Source of the DNA: Micrococcales bacterium
GTDB lineage: Bacteria > Actinomycetota > Actinomycetes > S36-B12 > UBA10799
Length of the DNA: 64,000 bases
Assembly (NCBI GenBank): GCA_016719135.1
Contig: JADKAV010000011.1
Location: forward strand, 11,342-75,341
Direction of reading: 5' to 3'
Of the stretch, positions 8,140 to 17,551 are shown piece after piece. The notes below the pieces were generated by a model. It ran no database searches, was not told where the DNA came from, and worked only from the letters and a program-made list of their open reading frames with translations. The stretch's first letter is position 1; the number at the start of each line of letters is the position of its first letter. Made by a program: the position numbers and the translations under genes.

Positions 8140-8609
8140 GATTGGCTCCAAGGAATGCTGAGTGAGAATGCCAATTTCCAATTCTGAAAGCGGTGGCTCA
8201 AAGGTCCATTCGGTGGGCTGGTCTATGAACTAGGGGCGCATAGACACTGAGTCGGTTTTGTGTTATTCGCTCAGCGGCGGCCCGAGCTGTGGCACTCGAG
8301 CGCAGGGGGAACCATCGCTTCCCTGCAACCCGCCAGCCCACCATCGCGTGTTCCGACCCAGCGCCGGTCAGTGCACACGAAGCCCCGCCGGCAGCCCCAC
8401 AACCTATTGTCGGGCGACGTGGCCGCAACGGCGTGAGCGTGTGGCCTCACCCATCAGGCCGATCCCACACGCGTGCGTGAGTCTTGCTCGAATGTGTGTT
8501 GACAGGTCCGGGAGCACGTGACCTGACTATCTTTCAGGGCCACACGCCTGTCGCCGGATCGACCACGGTGGCGCCACCTCGCCGAGCGACACACCAAGAA
8601 CCGCAGCCC
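8140..8609. other. Intergenic stretch, no gene seen
   Basis: Divided between the upstream region of the Ig-like gene and the 3' side of the permease gene. The open frames here lack start signals and family resemblance. No strong hairpin or tRNA-like structure was found. Confidence 0.4.
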
Positions 8610-10001
8610 TCAGCCTTCCCGCGTGATCGGCGCTTCCTCACCCATGTTCACATTCATCGGCCGCTTGAAGAACCGCGTGATCCACAGCAGCACGATGATG
8701 CCGATGCCGAACCAGATCATGCCGTAGCGGGTCGACTCCGCCGAAAGGTACAACCACAGCAGCACGGTCAACGACACGCCGATCCCGGGTAGCACGATGT
8801 TGCGGAAAATCTCACGCGGAGTGTGCGTCTCGCGTCGGCGGTAGGCGAAGTAGACAATCACCGTCAGGTTCACGAAGGTGAACGCGATCAGCGCACCGAA
8901 GTTGATCAACGAGGCCACGAAGTCCAGACTCAGCCCGATCGCGAACAGCGACACGAAGCCCGTGAAGATGATGGCGTAGGCGGGCGTCTGGAACGTCGGG
9001 TGGATGTAGCCGAAGAAGCGCCCGATCGGGCCGTGACCGTTGCGCCCCATCACGTACAGCAGACGAGACACCGACGATTGTGACGCGAGGCTGGAGGCCA
9101 CTGTCGCCGCGAAGGCTGCTGCTGTCAGCAGGATCTTGAACAACTGCCCGCCGACCTCAAACGCGATTTGTGGCAAGGCACTGTTCTCCAGCGACTCCTC
9201 GGTGAAACCTGAGATATCGGGGAACAGAGACTGCGTGAACCAGGCCGCGGTGAGGAAGATTCCGCCGCCGATCAACAACGCCAGAATGATGGCTTTGGGC
9301 ACCGTGGAGGCGTCCTTGGCTTCCTCGGTGTACATGGTGATCGCATCGAAGCCGATGAACGAGAACGCAACGATCGTGGCACCAGTAATGACGTGGCCCA
9401 GGCTCACACCCTCATGCCAGGCCGGCGCGGCAGAGAGAATCGTGCCGTTGCCCATCCCATCCATCAGCGCTTTACCCGCGAGAATCAGGAACACCCCGAT
9501 CAGGACGACCTCGAAAACGACGAGCACCATGTTGACCCGGGACGTGTTGGTCATGCTGACCAGGCACAAACCCGTGATGACCGCGACGTACACCACGACC
9601 CAGATCCATTGCGGGGCGTCGGGGAAGAACGAGTACATGTAACTGCGGATGATCAGGGCGTTGACAAGGGGCAGGAGCAGGTAGTCCAGCAGTGCGGCCC
9701 ACCCGATGAGGAAGCCAAGCTTCGGACTCATCGTTTCGGAGGTATACGTGTAGGCCGAACCGGCTGAGGGGAAGGCGCGGGTCATCCGGCCGTAGCTGAT
9801 GGCCGTGAACATCATCACGATCAGCGCGAAGAAGTAGGAGGTGGGAACGACCCCGTTTGTCTCGCCGGAAACGATGCCGAAGGTGTCGAAGACCACCGTC
9901 GGCGTCATGTAACCCAGCCCGAGGCCGACGATCGCCCACAGCCCCAGCGTCCGTGCCAGATGCCCGGACTTCGCTGTCTTTTGCTCCGCTACCGACGCCA
10001 T
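8610..10001 (-). CDS. APC-superfamily amino-acid permease
   Basis: A 463-residue polytopic inner-membrane transporter of the amino acid–polyamine–organocation superfamily with about 12 predicted helices. Seen: the N-terminal helix 1 motif 'LWAIVGLGLGYMTP', the conserved 'SYGRMTRAFPSAGSAYTYTS' after helix 2, and 'AFSFIGFDAITMYTEEAKD' around helix 6, which in this superfamily lines the substrate site. The ATG at 9999–10001 has GGAAG 8–12 bases upstream. It is divergent, across only 64 bp, from a two-domain universal stress protein; this permease–Usp pairing is common in Actinobacteria and suggests shared control. The substrate is not determined. Confidence 0.92.
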   Translation of the reverse strand: MASVAEQKTAKSGHLARTLGLWAIVGLGLGYMTPTVVFDTFGIVSGETNGVVPTSYFFALIVMMFTAISYGRMTRAFPSAGSAYTYTSETMSPKLGFLIGWAALLDYLLLPLVNALIIRSYMYSFFPDAPQWIWVVVYVAVITGLCLVSMTNTSRVNMVLVVFEVVLIGVFLILAGKALMDGMGNGTILSAAPAWHEGVSLGHVITGATIVAFSFIGFDAITMYTEEAKDASTVPKAIILALLIGGGIFLTAAWFTQSLFPDISGFTEESLENSALPQIAFEVGGQLFKILLTAAAFAATVASSLASQSSVSRLLYVMGRNGHGPIGRFFGYIHPTFQTPAYAIIFTGFVSLFAIGLSLDFVASLINFGALIAFTFVNLTVIVYFAYRRRETHTPREIFRNIVLPGIGVSLTVLLWLYLSAESTRYGMIWFGIGIIVLLWITRFFKRPMNVNMGEEAPITREG

Positions 10002-10065
10002 TTTCGAACTTCCTTCCGGGAACTCACGCCTCAACCTAGGGCATGGACGGCTAGATTACGGAGGT

Positions 10066-10918
10066 ATGAGGTACATCGTCGGTTATGGCCCCGAACATCA
10101 CGGCCTTGACGCCATCAATCTTGCCGCCACACTGGCCCGTACGTCGGGGGCGAAGGTCGACGTGGTGGTGGTGCTTCCCGACGACTCTCCGACATTTCAC
10201 ATGTACTCCGGACCGCGCATTCAACGAAGAACTCGAGGCACAGGCCGAGGAATGGCTGGCAGAGGGACAGTCGCACGTGCCCTCGGATGTCAGCGTCACC
10301 GGACGCATCCAGCGCGCCGAGTCGATCGTCGAGGGCTTGATCGCCGAAGCCGAGGATGCCGAACGGAGCAGCGGCGATGACCTCATCGTGGTCGGGACCT
10401 CACATCGCGTCCGTCTGGGCAGCATCGCCGATGCTCTGTTGCACTCATCTGCCGTACCCGTCGCCCTGGCCCCGATCGGATTCGAGCCACAACGCGAGGT
10501 CACGCGCATCACCTGTGCAACCGGCGTCCGGGAGGGCGATGAGATCCTGCTGGACTACGCCATCCGCACCGCTGCCGCCTGGAAGGTTCCGCTACGGCTG
10601 ATGTCACTGATTGCCGTGGGGGAAGGGGGATCCGAAAAGCGCCAGCAGGAGTGGACGAAACTCGCGAAACTGCACCTGAATCACGTCGCGGAAACGGCCA
10701 GGGAGAAACTACCCGCGGAGTGCCAGGTCACGACAATCGTGGGGCACGGCACCTCGATGGGCGACGCGGTGAGCCGATTGGAGTTCGCAGCCAGCGAGGT
10801 CGCCATCGTGGGATCGAGCCGACTGGCGCAGCCGAAACGGATCTTCCTGGGCCGCACCGCCAACAAGATGATGCGGGTATTGGCCGTGCCGATGATCGTG
10901 GTGCCACGAGGCTATTAG
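10066..10918 (+). pseudogene. Tandem universal stress protein (UspA-like), single-base frameshift
   Basis: A two-domain Usp protein of about 284 residues is readable only across a frameshift. Frame 1 begins at the ATG at 10066 (ACGGAGGT just upstream) and gives 'YIVGYGPEHHGLDAINLAA' to 'PTFHMY'. The rest ('DRAFNEELEAQAEEWLAEG', 'DDLIVVGTSHRVRLGSIADA', later 'VAIVGSSRLAQPKRIFLGRT') is in the next frame to 10918. Removing one base at about 10205–10212 restores a continuous protein. Both domains keep the Usp ATP-binding type loop (G-x-[ST]-x-R near G-S-x-A). It is divergent from the permease gene. Real inactivation or a sequencing error are both possible. Confidence 0.8.
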
Positions 10919-11085
10919 CCCTACAAGAATTCCGAGTCCTAGCGGCATGCCCATCTGAGGCCCAGAACCACACGACTGACCTACAGCGGCGACCTTCCAA
11001 GCATCGGAACCGCCAAGCCCATTCAATGACGATGCCGCCCGACCATGCATCGGACTGACGAATTCCGGTCGTCAGCAGCCGGCCT

Positions 11086-11466
11086 CTACTCAGGGGCGAG
11101 AACCTCAAGACCGGCGGCGTCAGCAACCTCGGCTTGGCGGCGGTCGTAGGTCACTATGACATCGGCGCCGATCCGCAAGGCCACTGCAACGTGTAGCACG
11201 TCGAGGGTCCTCGCAGTAGCGGGCGCCAAGTCCCTTGCCACCACAAAGTCCTCAAGCTCCAGTTCGATCAATTCGAATGCTGAGGCGGCCGCTGCGGCCT
11301 GCGGAACGGCGAGCCGCGTCATGACCCTGTGCAACTCCGTGGCCATCAACTGACTCGACACGAGCTCATCGGCGGACCATGACGACAGCGCGGTTCGCAG
11401 CGCTTGCGTGTGCCGTTCGTCGAGGACCACTTTCGCAATCGCCGACGTGTCCAGGTACCGGATCAC
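11086..11466 (-). CDS. vapC: VapC-type PIN-domain ribonuclease toxin
   Basis: A 126-residue PIN-domain protein, expected to be a Mg-dependent RNase. Acidic active-site residues are visible: D6 in 'MIRYLDTSAIAK', Glu in 'ATELHRVM', Asp in 'TLDVLHVAVAL' and Asp in 'VTYDRRQAEVA'. The start is GTG (11466–11464), overlapping the antitoxin TGA (GTGA), so it is translated after the antitoxin. The RNA target is unknown. Confidence 0.93.
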   Translation of the reverse strand: MIRYLDTSAIAKVVLDERHTQALRTALSSWSADELVSSQLMATELHRVMTRLAVPQAAAAASAFELIELELEDFVVARDLAPATARTLDVLHVAVALRIGADVIVTYDRRQAEVADAAGLEVLAPE

Positions 11467-11729
11467 CGATCGGATCGCATCGTGTCGAGTTCGGTGCTGC
11501 TGTCGCTCACCGCCGGTAGTGGCGCCTGTTCGAGTAGTTCGCTGACCGCGGTTTCCGGTGGGCAGGTCCTGCCGGCGGCCCGAAGACGATAGAGCGCAGT
11601 CGGATGGGCCGGGACAATCATCGCCACCACCCGACCGTAGTTCGTGATCTCGAACGACTCCCCGTTGTCCACAGCCCGCAGCACTTCGCTGCTGCTGTTG
11701 CGCAACTCACGATGACTTATCCGGCGCAT
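11463..11729 (-). CDS. Phd/YefM-type antitoxin partner of VapC
   Basis: An 88-residue antitoxin. 'RRISHRELRNSSSEVLRAV' and 'ITNYGRVVAMIVP' are the Phd/YefM N-terminal fold; the C-terminal tail should bind the PIN toxin. The ATG at 11729 is chosen because the family begins there. No Shine–Dalgarno is visible; GCTACGTTTGCTAC directly abuts the ATG, so the mRNA may be leaderless, and the repeated GCTAC could be part of an operator. Overlaps vapC by 4 bases. Confidence 0.88.
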   Translation of the reverse strand: MRRISHRELRNSSSEVLRAVDNGESFEITNYGRVVAMIVPAHPTALYRLRAAGRTCPPETAVSELLEQAPLPAVSDSSTELDTMRSDR

Positions 11730-12310
11730 GTAGCAAACGTAGCACTTCGGGCGGTTTGAGCTCTTCCGTTGAGGACTCCGCACGTCGCTGAACAGCCGAT
11801 CCTGCCGGCTCATTCACTGGCGATACGGGACCGGCGTTTCGATGGACAGTAAGGTCTCCGTGCTCGACACGAATCCAGGGACGAATTCGAGTGCCTGGAC
11901 AGGCTGCGGCTCGATGCGGACATCCGGAGGATGCCGGCGATCCGCTGGACGGCCCAGGAGCCACGATCACGGCCGCCGCTCCGTATGAACCGAGGGTGGG
12001 CCAGCCGCGGGGGGTTCACCAATGACCAGACGCATTCACAGCCTCGTGGACGGCGTCGCAAACCGAAAGGCCGGTGCTCGGCGCGTGGGATGTGGGGCCT
12101 TCCGAAACGATCCGGCCGCCGACTTCCAGGCCCCATTTGAACGGTGGGCTCGATGGCTGCTTCGGCGAAGTCATGCCATCACGGACTTGTCACGCGTCGC
12201 CGTTACTTCGCTTCCGCCAAGCTCCTGAGAGGAGACCTTCAGACAGGAGCGATTGCACCCCAAGGAGAAAGAGCGGGTCCCCCGGTCGAGAGACTCCAGG
12301 AATCGCAACG
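11730..12310. other. Intergenic stretch, no gene seen
   Basis: About 580 bp between the antitoxin start and the end of the TPR gene. Open frames on both strands are Arg/Pro-rich and lack start signals and family resemblance. Presumably it holds the vapC-module promoter at the left and the 3' untranslated part of the TPR gene at the right. Confidence 0.4.
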
Positions 12311-13825
12311 CTATCCGTGAGTCCCCCGCGAGTCCGGTGACAGCGACTCCTCGCCCTGCCACGGCATGGTTGAGCCCCTAGAGCCAGCACCCCCGTCGAC
12401 TGGCAGGAAGTAGGTCGACAGCTCCCGCGCACGATCAACCCGGCCACGCGCGAGCAGTAGTGCGATGGCGTGTGAGAAGTCCTGACTCGCCGCTGCCTCG
12501 TCGTTCAGAAGTCGGCTGGTGCCACGCACCTGGTAGCAGTACGCGGTGCTGAGACCTGCCTCGCGTGACGGGGTGTTCGCAATCACGTGACTTGCCATGG
12601 CGGTCGCCTGTTCGGACTGCCCGCACTGCTCAAGCGCATGCGCGTACAGTCCGAGGTACTCCCGATACGAGGGATCCTCGGCGGTGGATCCTGCGGGCCA
12701 GGCATCCATAAGGTCCTCGGCAGCCTGTAGGCACTCGTGGTGTTCGCCAGCCTCGTGAAGGTTGTCGAGTAACCGCACCACACTCCACTGCGCGTTGCTC
12801 TGCTGATCCTCCATCTGGCGGTAGGCGTCGACAAGACCCCTGTTGGCGCGCGCTGCGGCGCGGTAGTCCCCGGCGTAATGCAGCGCGACAGCCAGACGCG
12901 TCTCGCAGCGCAAAGCCTCATGATCGCGGCCCGTGGCGTCGAAGATCACCCGCGCATCGGCGAAGGCAGCGAGGGCCTGCGAGGTCTCAGCTCTCTCGAG
13001 AAAGGCCTCCCCCCGCAGTTGTTCACATGTGGCCGCCCCCACGAAATTGTCATGACTCTTGTACGCCAGCAATGCGATTCCGGCCTGCTCCAGAGCGTCG
13101 TCGATATCCCCCCTTTGGAGAAATACGTTCGCCAACCGCATCCGCGCATGGGCATCGTCCTCCTCCGTCGACGAGATCCTCGCCAGAACCAGACACCCCC
13201 TGGCCAACTGCAGAGCCTCATCCAAATTGTCCAGATACAGGTTCACGGTGATGGCGAAGTCATCCACTTCGGCCACCTTGGCGGGCTTCTCGGCGGTGCG
13301 GTAGAAATCGCGGGCCGCGACGCAGGCAGCCAGCGCTTCCTCGTCTCGGTTCAGAAGGTACAAAGCTCGGGCCTGCATTTGGCACGCATCGCCGGCGAGA
13401 CTGTGGTCCTGCTCGTACTCAGCCAACTTCCGACTCTCACTGGCGGTCTTCAACTGGTTCTCGGAGTCCCCGACTGCACCGTAAGAATCGGCTAGGCACC
13501 ACAACGCGCCCGCTGCTTCTCGGGTCTGGCCCACCTGCTCGTGACCGCGGGCTGCCTTGCCATACAGGTCTATTGCGAGCTCATAGTTGCCCGAGTAGAA
13601 GGCAGCTGCGCCCTGCAGCCTGAGCGCCTCGGCCACCATGGTGTGGTCGTCGATCTCCTCAGCAACGGCCTCTGCCTCCTGCCACAGAGTCATCGCCCTG
13701 TCACCGTCACCTCGTCGAGATGCTCGTCCACCGAGTTCAAAGAGTATTTCGAGGCGATCCCGTCCGTCCGCGTCTGCCAGCCTCGACCACAGATCCTCAT
13801 CGGGCAACTGCCGGATGTCGTCCAT
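12311..13825 (-). CDS. Tetratricopeptide-repeat (TPR) protein
   Basis: A 504-residue, probably cytosolic, all-helical protein made of repeated TPR units from about residue 20 to 460. Clear repeats include 'EALRLQGAAAFYSGNYELAI', 'GDACQMQARALYLLNRDEEA', 'ARMRLANVFLQRGDIDDALE' and 'ALHYAGDYRAAARANRGLVD'. It has no signal peptide, enzyme motif or DNA-binding domain. TPRs bind other proteins, so a scaffold or sensor role is inferred only from the fold. The ATG at 13825 is chosen because GGGGGGA lies just upstream; an ATG four codons earlier is also in frame. The gene stands alone on its strand. Confidence 0.85.
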   Translation of the reverse strand: MDDIRQLPDEDLWSRLADADGRDRLEILFELGGRASRRGDGDRAMTLWQEAEAVAEEIDDHTMVAEALRLQGAAAFYSGNYELAIDLYGKAARGHEQVGQTREAAGALWCLADSYGAVGDSENQLKTASESRKLAEYEQDHSLAGDACQMQARALYLLNRDEEALAACVAARDFYRTAEKPAKVAEVDDFAITVNLYLDNLDEALQLARGCLVLARISSTEEDDAHARMRLANVFLQRGDIDDALEQAGIALLAYKSHDNFVGAATCEQLRGEAFLERAETSQALAAFADARVIFDATGRDHEALRCETRLAVALHYAGDYRAAARANRGLVDAYRQMEDQQSNAQWSVVRLLDNLHEAGEHHECLQAAEDLMDAWPAGSTAEDPSYREYLGLYAHALEQCGQSEQATAMASHVIANTPSREAGLSTAYCYQVRGTSRLLNDEAAASQDFSHAIALLLARGRVDRARELSTYFLPVDGGAGSRGSTMPWQGEESLSPDSRGTHG

Positions 13826-13975
13826 CTGTCCCCCCATTCGTTAGCGGAACCGAGAGTAGTGACAGCCGGAGTTCCGCGCTCGATAGTCCCGGATCCTGCC
13901 GCCGTTGAACCACAGTTGTGTCTTCGAGCGCGAGACTCTGGCAATCGACTGATCCACCGTCCGCGCCCGATTCAC

Positions 13976-14488
13976 TCAGTCGTCGCCGACCATGCTGTCC
14001 AGGCAGACCGCGATCGCCAGGATGAGAGCCTGATCTTGACCAGGCATGATCTCGATGCCGTAGGTGTCGCGCACGCGGATCCACTTCTTGCTCACCTCTG
14101 CGACCACCTGTTTGCCGGCCTTGATCTCATACTCGTGATCCAGGATGTTCCCGGTGACCTCCAGCTCGGAGCCGTCGGCGAGCTCGGCCACGAGACGATG
14201 CCGGATCGGCGAGATCAGCTTCTTCTTGACCGTTGCCGCCGTCGCGCCCCCCGGCGTCTCGATGACCATGGTGTCCTTGATGTGCAGCTTGCGCTCCTGG
14301 ATCTTGTAGAGCTCGCCACCGCCGCGCGGCTCGATGACCAGCGTGCGGCGGATCCGCAGCGCCTTGCCGTTGACCTTGAAGATCCTGTCGCCGTCACCGT
14401 CCAGAATCCAGCTGTCGTCGCCGATCGAGAAGATCTTCTCTTTGAGCTGGAATCGCGCACCCGCAGGTGCGTCTTTGCGTCTGAACAT
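13976..14488 (-). CDS. LURP-one-related / YxjI-like protein
   Basis: A 170-residue protein of the LURP-one-related family (Tubby C-terminal-like beta-barrel fold). Seen: alternating beta strands with 'ARFQLKEKIFSIGDDSWI', 'RIFKVNGKALRIRRTLVI', 'LYKIQERKLHIKDTMVI' and 'YEIKAGKQVVAEVSKKWI', the repeated pattern of this fold, and a C-terminal hydrophobic helix ('ALILAIAVCLDSMV') normally buried in the barrel. The bacterial function is not established. The ATG at 14488 is where the family begins. It is monocistronic, downstream of nothing obvious. Confidence 0.85.
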   Translation of the reverse strand: MFRRKDAPAGARFQLKEKIFSIGDDSWILDGDGDRIFKVNGKALRIRRTLVIEPRGGGELYKIQERKLHIKDTMVIETPGGATAATVKKKLISPIRHRLVAELADGSELEVTGNILDHEYEIKAGKQVVAEVSKKWIRVRDTYGIEIMPGQDQALILAIAVCLDSMVGDD

Positions 14489-14868
14489 GTCGACAGTGTG
14501 CCAGTCGATCGGTGTGAACGGTTTCGATGCAGCCAAGTGCGGTCCCCGTCGTCGGACCCGAACCTGACCAGCCGCCGTCGATACGACGGTGTCTTCCGGC
14601 GAGGGCAGACCGCTTCGCCGGTGCCAGCACGTCGGTGTTCGCGACCACAGATCGGGAATACGTCTGCCGGTCGAATTCGTGGGCGATGCCCTGATCGATG
14701 AGCAAGAGGGGACCCGCTCAGTGGAGGTCACGTCGCTGTGCAGAAGGTCCAGCAGGTCACCGAACGTGACCGAAAAGCCCGGATCCCGACGGTGCTAGTT
14801 CACCGGACGCGTGGCCTGGGCTTCGTTGCTAACCTGCGCGTCACAAGCGGACTACGGAGCGCAGAACT
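14489..14868. other. Intergenic stretch, divergent promoter region
   Basis: 380 bp between two divergent genes (LURP-one protein left, hydrolase right). It must hold both promoters, but I see no clear -35/-10 pair, and the open frames look like noise. GGAGC upstream of 14869 is a plausible ribosome-binding site. Confidence 0.4.
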
Positions 14869-16050
14869 ATGGCCTACCGATTCACCGACTCAGACGACGT
14901 CAACTTCCGCGTGCAATTGTTGCTCGGCGGGGTCGGCTTCGGCCTCGGCGACGTCGGCGAAATCCTGCAAGCAGTCACGACGATCGGCGATGGAGACGAC
15001 CCCGTGTGGTCCGCCACCTTCGCCGACCTGGCACGACGTATCGAAGGCATCGCGCAGGACGCGGCATCGGCCGGCAACTCCCGAAGTGCAAGGGACGCCT
15101 ATCTACGAGCGGCGGTCTACTACGCCGCGCAACAAGACGCGGAACTGACGTACGCCGACGACGACACAATCCTGGCCAGTTTCCGGGACCATCGCAGATG
15201 CTGGGACGCCTTCGCGCGGCTCAACGAACCAGCACTCGAGCCGGTCGCGATTGCGTATGAGGGCTGGACGATGCCGGGGTATTTCCTGAGCGTCGACGGG
15301 ACCAAACGTCCGACCATGGTCATCGTGAACGGTAGCGATGGCCCCCTGACCTGGATCTGGTCTCTGGCGCAGGCTTGCCACGACTACGGCTTCAACGCGC
15401 TCATGTTCGACGGCCCGGGCCAGCAGTCGATGCTCTTCGAGAGGAAGATCCCTTTCCGTCCGGACTGGGAGAAAGTGATCACGCCGGTCGTCGATTGGAT
15501 CGGCCAGCGCGAGGACGTGGATACAGACGCCCTCGTGCTGTGGGGGGGCAGCCAGGGCGGCTACTGGGCCCCGCGCGCGCTGGCGTTCGAGAAGCGATTC
15601 GCAGCCGGCGTCTTCGACCCTGGGGTGGTCGATGTCAGTCACTCGTGGCTGGTCCACTTGCCACCTGAGTTGCTCGAATTGCTCGACTCCGGGGATCAGA
15701 AGACTTTCGACGAGTTCATGAACAGTGGACTGTCGGGTTCCTCGGAGCAGGCCACGTGGAACTTCCGGGCAAGACCGTACGGAACCTTCGACCCGTTCGA
15801 GGTGTACGCCGCGATCCGGGAGTACAACCTCACCGGCGTCGCGCACCAAATCACGACTCCCGTAATGATCTGCGACCCCGATCACGAAGAGTTCTGGCCG
15901 GGCCAGTCCGAGCAGCTCGCCGGCATGGTGAGTGGTCCGGTGAATCTGGTCAAGTTCACCACCGACGAGGGCGCAGACGGGCACTGTGAACCGATGGCGC
16001 GCTCCTTGGTCCACCAGCGCATGTTCGACTGGCTGGCCACGGTTCTGTAG
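14869..16050 (+). CDS. Alpha/beta hydrolase with helical N-terminal domain (FrsA/pseudooxynicotine-hydrolase-like)
   Basis: A 393-residue cytosolic hydrolase. Residues 1–about 130 are mostly helical ('VGEILQAVTTIGDGD', 'SARDAYLRAAVYYAAQ'), like the cap domain of DUF1100/FrsA and 2,6-dihydroxypseudooxynicotine hydrolase. The C-terminal part is an alpha/beta hydrolase: oxyanion strand 'PTMVIVNGSDGPLTWIW', nucleophile elbow 'LWGGSQGGYW' (Ser near residue 227), acid in 'TTPVMICDPDHEEFWPG', and catalytic His in 'GADGHCEPM' near residue 370. The triad looks complete. Substrates in this family are C–C or ester bonds of acylated compounds; the true one cannot be told. It stands alone. Confidence 0.85.
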   Translation: MAYRFTDSDDVNFRVQLLLGGVGFGLGDVGEILQAVTTIGDGDDPVWSATFADLARRIEGIAQDAASAGNSRSARDAYLRAAVYYAAQQDAELTYADDDTILASFRDHRRCWDAFARLNEPALEPVAIAYEGWTMPGYFLSVDGTKRPTMVIVNGSDGPLTWIWSLAQACHDYGFNALMFDGPGQQSMLFERKIPFRPDWEKVITPVVDWIGQREDVDTDALVLWGGSQGGYWAPRALAFEKRFAAGVFDPGVVDVSHSWLVHLPPELLELLDSGDQKTFDEFMNSGLSGSSEQATWNFRARPYGTFDPFEVYAAIREYNLTGVAHQITTPVMICDPDHEEFWPGQSEQLAGMVSGPVNLVKFTTDEGADGHCEPMARSLVHQRMFDWLATVL

Positions 16051-16330
16051 CGCCGGCGCAGCGCTGAGGGCTCCGGGCCCTTGGCAATGGCCCGGCCGCC
16101 CGAACGTGCGATCCCACAGGACGCGTGCGCCTGTGTAGTGAGTTTTGACCGGGGTCGGTGACCAGCGGGTTGAGCCACTGGCCGCCGCCTGGCCCCGGAA
16201 CAGGTCGCACGCTCAAGGCCGTGAGTAGTTGGCCGGACGCGCATCGTGCGAGAAGGGTAAGCCGACACCATTGCCAGTTCCGGTGTGCACGGGTACCGTA
16301 CGCCGTGTCCTGGTGAACTGGAGGGATCGC

Positions 16331-17191
16331 ATGATGGTGATTCCTTTGCGGCGCCCACTGGCCCTGCTGTGGACCGTCCTGTTCGTCACGACGGGCAGCC
16401 TCACGACCGCCTACCTCCCGGCCGCTGCAGAGGCGACCCACTCCCTGACCCGAACCAGTTGTGCGTCCAAAGCCGAGAAGAAACGCATATTCAAGGGCAC
16501 CAAGAAACGCATGGTGCGCAAGATCGTCGGCGTCTCAGGAAGCACTCTGCGCAGCAAGGGACGCACGTTGGTCAGAGGTTATCCCGCCTGTAAGAACCGG
16601 AAGACCGTGATCGTCAAGTTCCGCAGCGGCAGGGTGGTATCGGTCAAGACCGCGTCCCAACTCAAGCAAGCCGATATCGACGGCAACGGAACTATCGACT
16701 ACTGGTTCGATGCGAACGCTGACGGGCGATTCGAGATGGCGGTGCTCGACACCAACGGCAACGGGGTCTTCGAGACGTTCTTCATCGAGGGGAAAACCGT
16801 GCAACTCATCTTCGGGGACCGCAACGAAAACGGTCTCATCGAGTACTTGGGCGTCGACAGCCAGAAGAACGGCAAGGTCAACTGGATCGTGCTCGACCAG
16901 GACGAGGACGGTGTGGCTGACCTGATGGCGGTCGATCTCGTCGGGTCCGACGGCGTGGCCGACACCTGGATCGACGCCAGGAGTGCGGGTTCCTACACCC
17001 CACCCGGACTCTCCGCCGACCAGATGCGGGAGGCAAACGACAGGATGGTCCAGCAGATCGTGACCATGCAGCAGTTACGGCAGTTCAACCCATCGGACAC
17101 CAATTGGTACGTCCCGAATGGTCAAACACCCTCCTTGCTCCTGCCCGGTACATCCCCCAGAGGCGGCTGCGGTCCCTTCTGCACTTTGTGA
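16331..17191 (+). CDS. Secreted protein with D-x-D/N-x-D-G acidic (calcium-type) repeats
   Basis: A 286-residue exported protein with no named family that I recognise. The signal peptide spans about residues 5–35 ('LLWTVLFVTTGSLTTAYLPA', then Ala-Ala-Ala-Glu-Ala). A basic Lys-rich segment follows ('KAEKKRIFKGTKKRMVRKI'). Residues about 120–220 carry some six units of about 20 residues of the form D-x-D/N-G-N-G ('DIDGNGTIDYWFD', 'DTNGNGVFETFF', 'DRNENGLIEYLGVD', 'DQDEDGVADLMAVD'), like the calcium loops of dockerin, EF-hand or thrombospondin type 3 repeats. The C-terminus has two Cys near the end ('GGCGPFCTL'). The ATG at 16331 has GGAGGG upstream. Calcium binding is inferred. Confidence 0.75.
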   Translation: MMVIPLRRPLALLWTVLFVTTGSLTTAYLPAAAEATHSLTRTSCASKAEKKRIFKGTKKRMVRKIVGVSGSTLRSKGRTLVRGYPACKNRKTVIVKFRSGRVVSVKTASQLKQADIDGNGTIDYWFDANADGRFEMAVLDTNGNGVFETFFIEGKTVQLIFGDRNENGLIEYLGVDSQKNGKVNWIVLDQDEDGVADLMAVDLVGSDGVADTWIDARSAGSYTPPGLSADQMREANDRMVQQIVTMQQLRQFNPSDTNWYVPNGQTPSLLLPGTSPRGGCGPFCTL

Positions 17192-17516
17192 CCCCGCTCG
17201 GACGTCGTTTCGTACGTCGGGGATTCCTTCTCAAACACCGGGCAACCGCACCGGCGCGAGGGCCGCGGCTCCGGGCAGACCAACATCGAACCCGCGTTGA
17301 ACCAGTGACTCTTTCGCGATCACGCGGGCAGACAGTCTCACTCCGCGAGACAGCGATGTCGCAGCTTCCCAGCCCTTGACACGCCTGCCTGCCGGCTCGC
17401 TTCACCCTTGGCGCACCCGGCCTGTCGTGCCGACCGGCCAAGGGCAGTCTGCGGACTATTTCGCAGCTGCGGGTGTTCTGGCGAGTGACCCCTGTATTCT
17501 CGCCATCCCATCCGTT
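17192..17516. other. Intergenic stretch, no gene seen
   Basis: 325 bp between the secreted repeat protein and the vapBC operator. The long minus-strand open frame here is Arg-rich and resembles nothing, typical of a chance frame in GC-rich DNA. Confidence 0.4.
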
Positions 17517-17551
17517 GGTAGATATCGACCCGATGGCGGTAGATTTATACC
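17517..17551 (+). promoter_or_regulatory. Twin 14-bp palindromes directly before vapB (candidate operator)
   Basis: GGTAGATATCGACC (17517–17530; 12 of 14 positions symmetric) and GGTAGATTTATACC (17538–17551; 10 of 14) share the half-site GGTAGAT and lie exactly 21 bp apart. The second ends at the base before the GTG start of vapB. There is no Shine–Dalgarno, so the message is probably leaderless and the VapBC complex may cover the transcription start. Inferred from geometry. Confidence 0.6.

Noticed and set aside
12022..12228. Small plus-strand ORF starting 'MTRRIHSLVDGVANRKAG'
   Set aside because: No ribosome-binding site, no homologous feel, and several equal-length frames overlap it.
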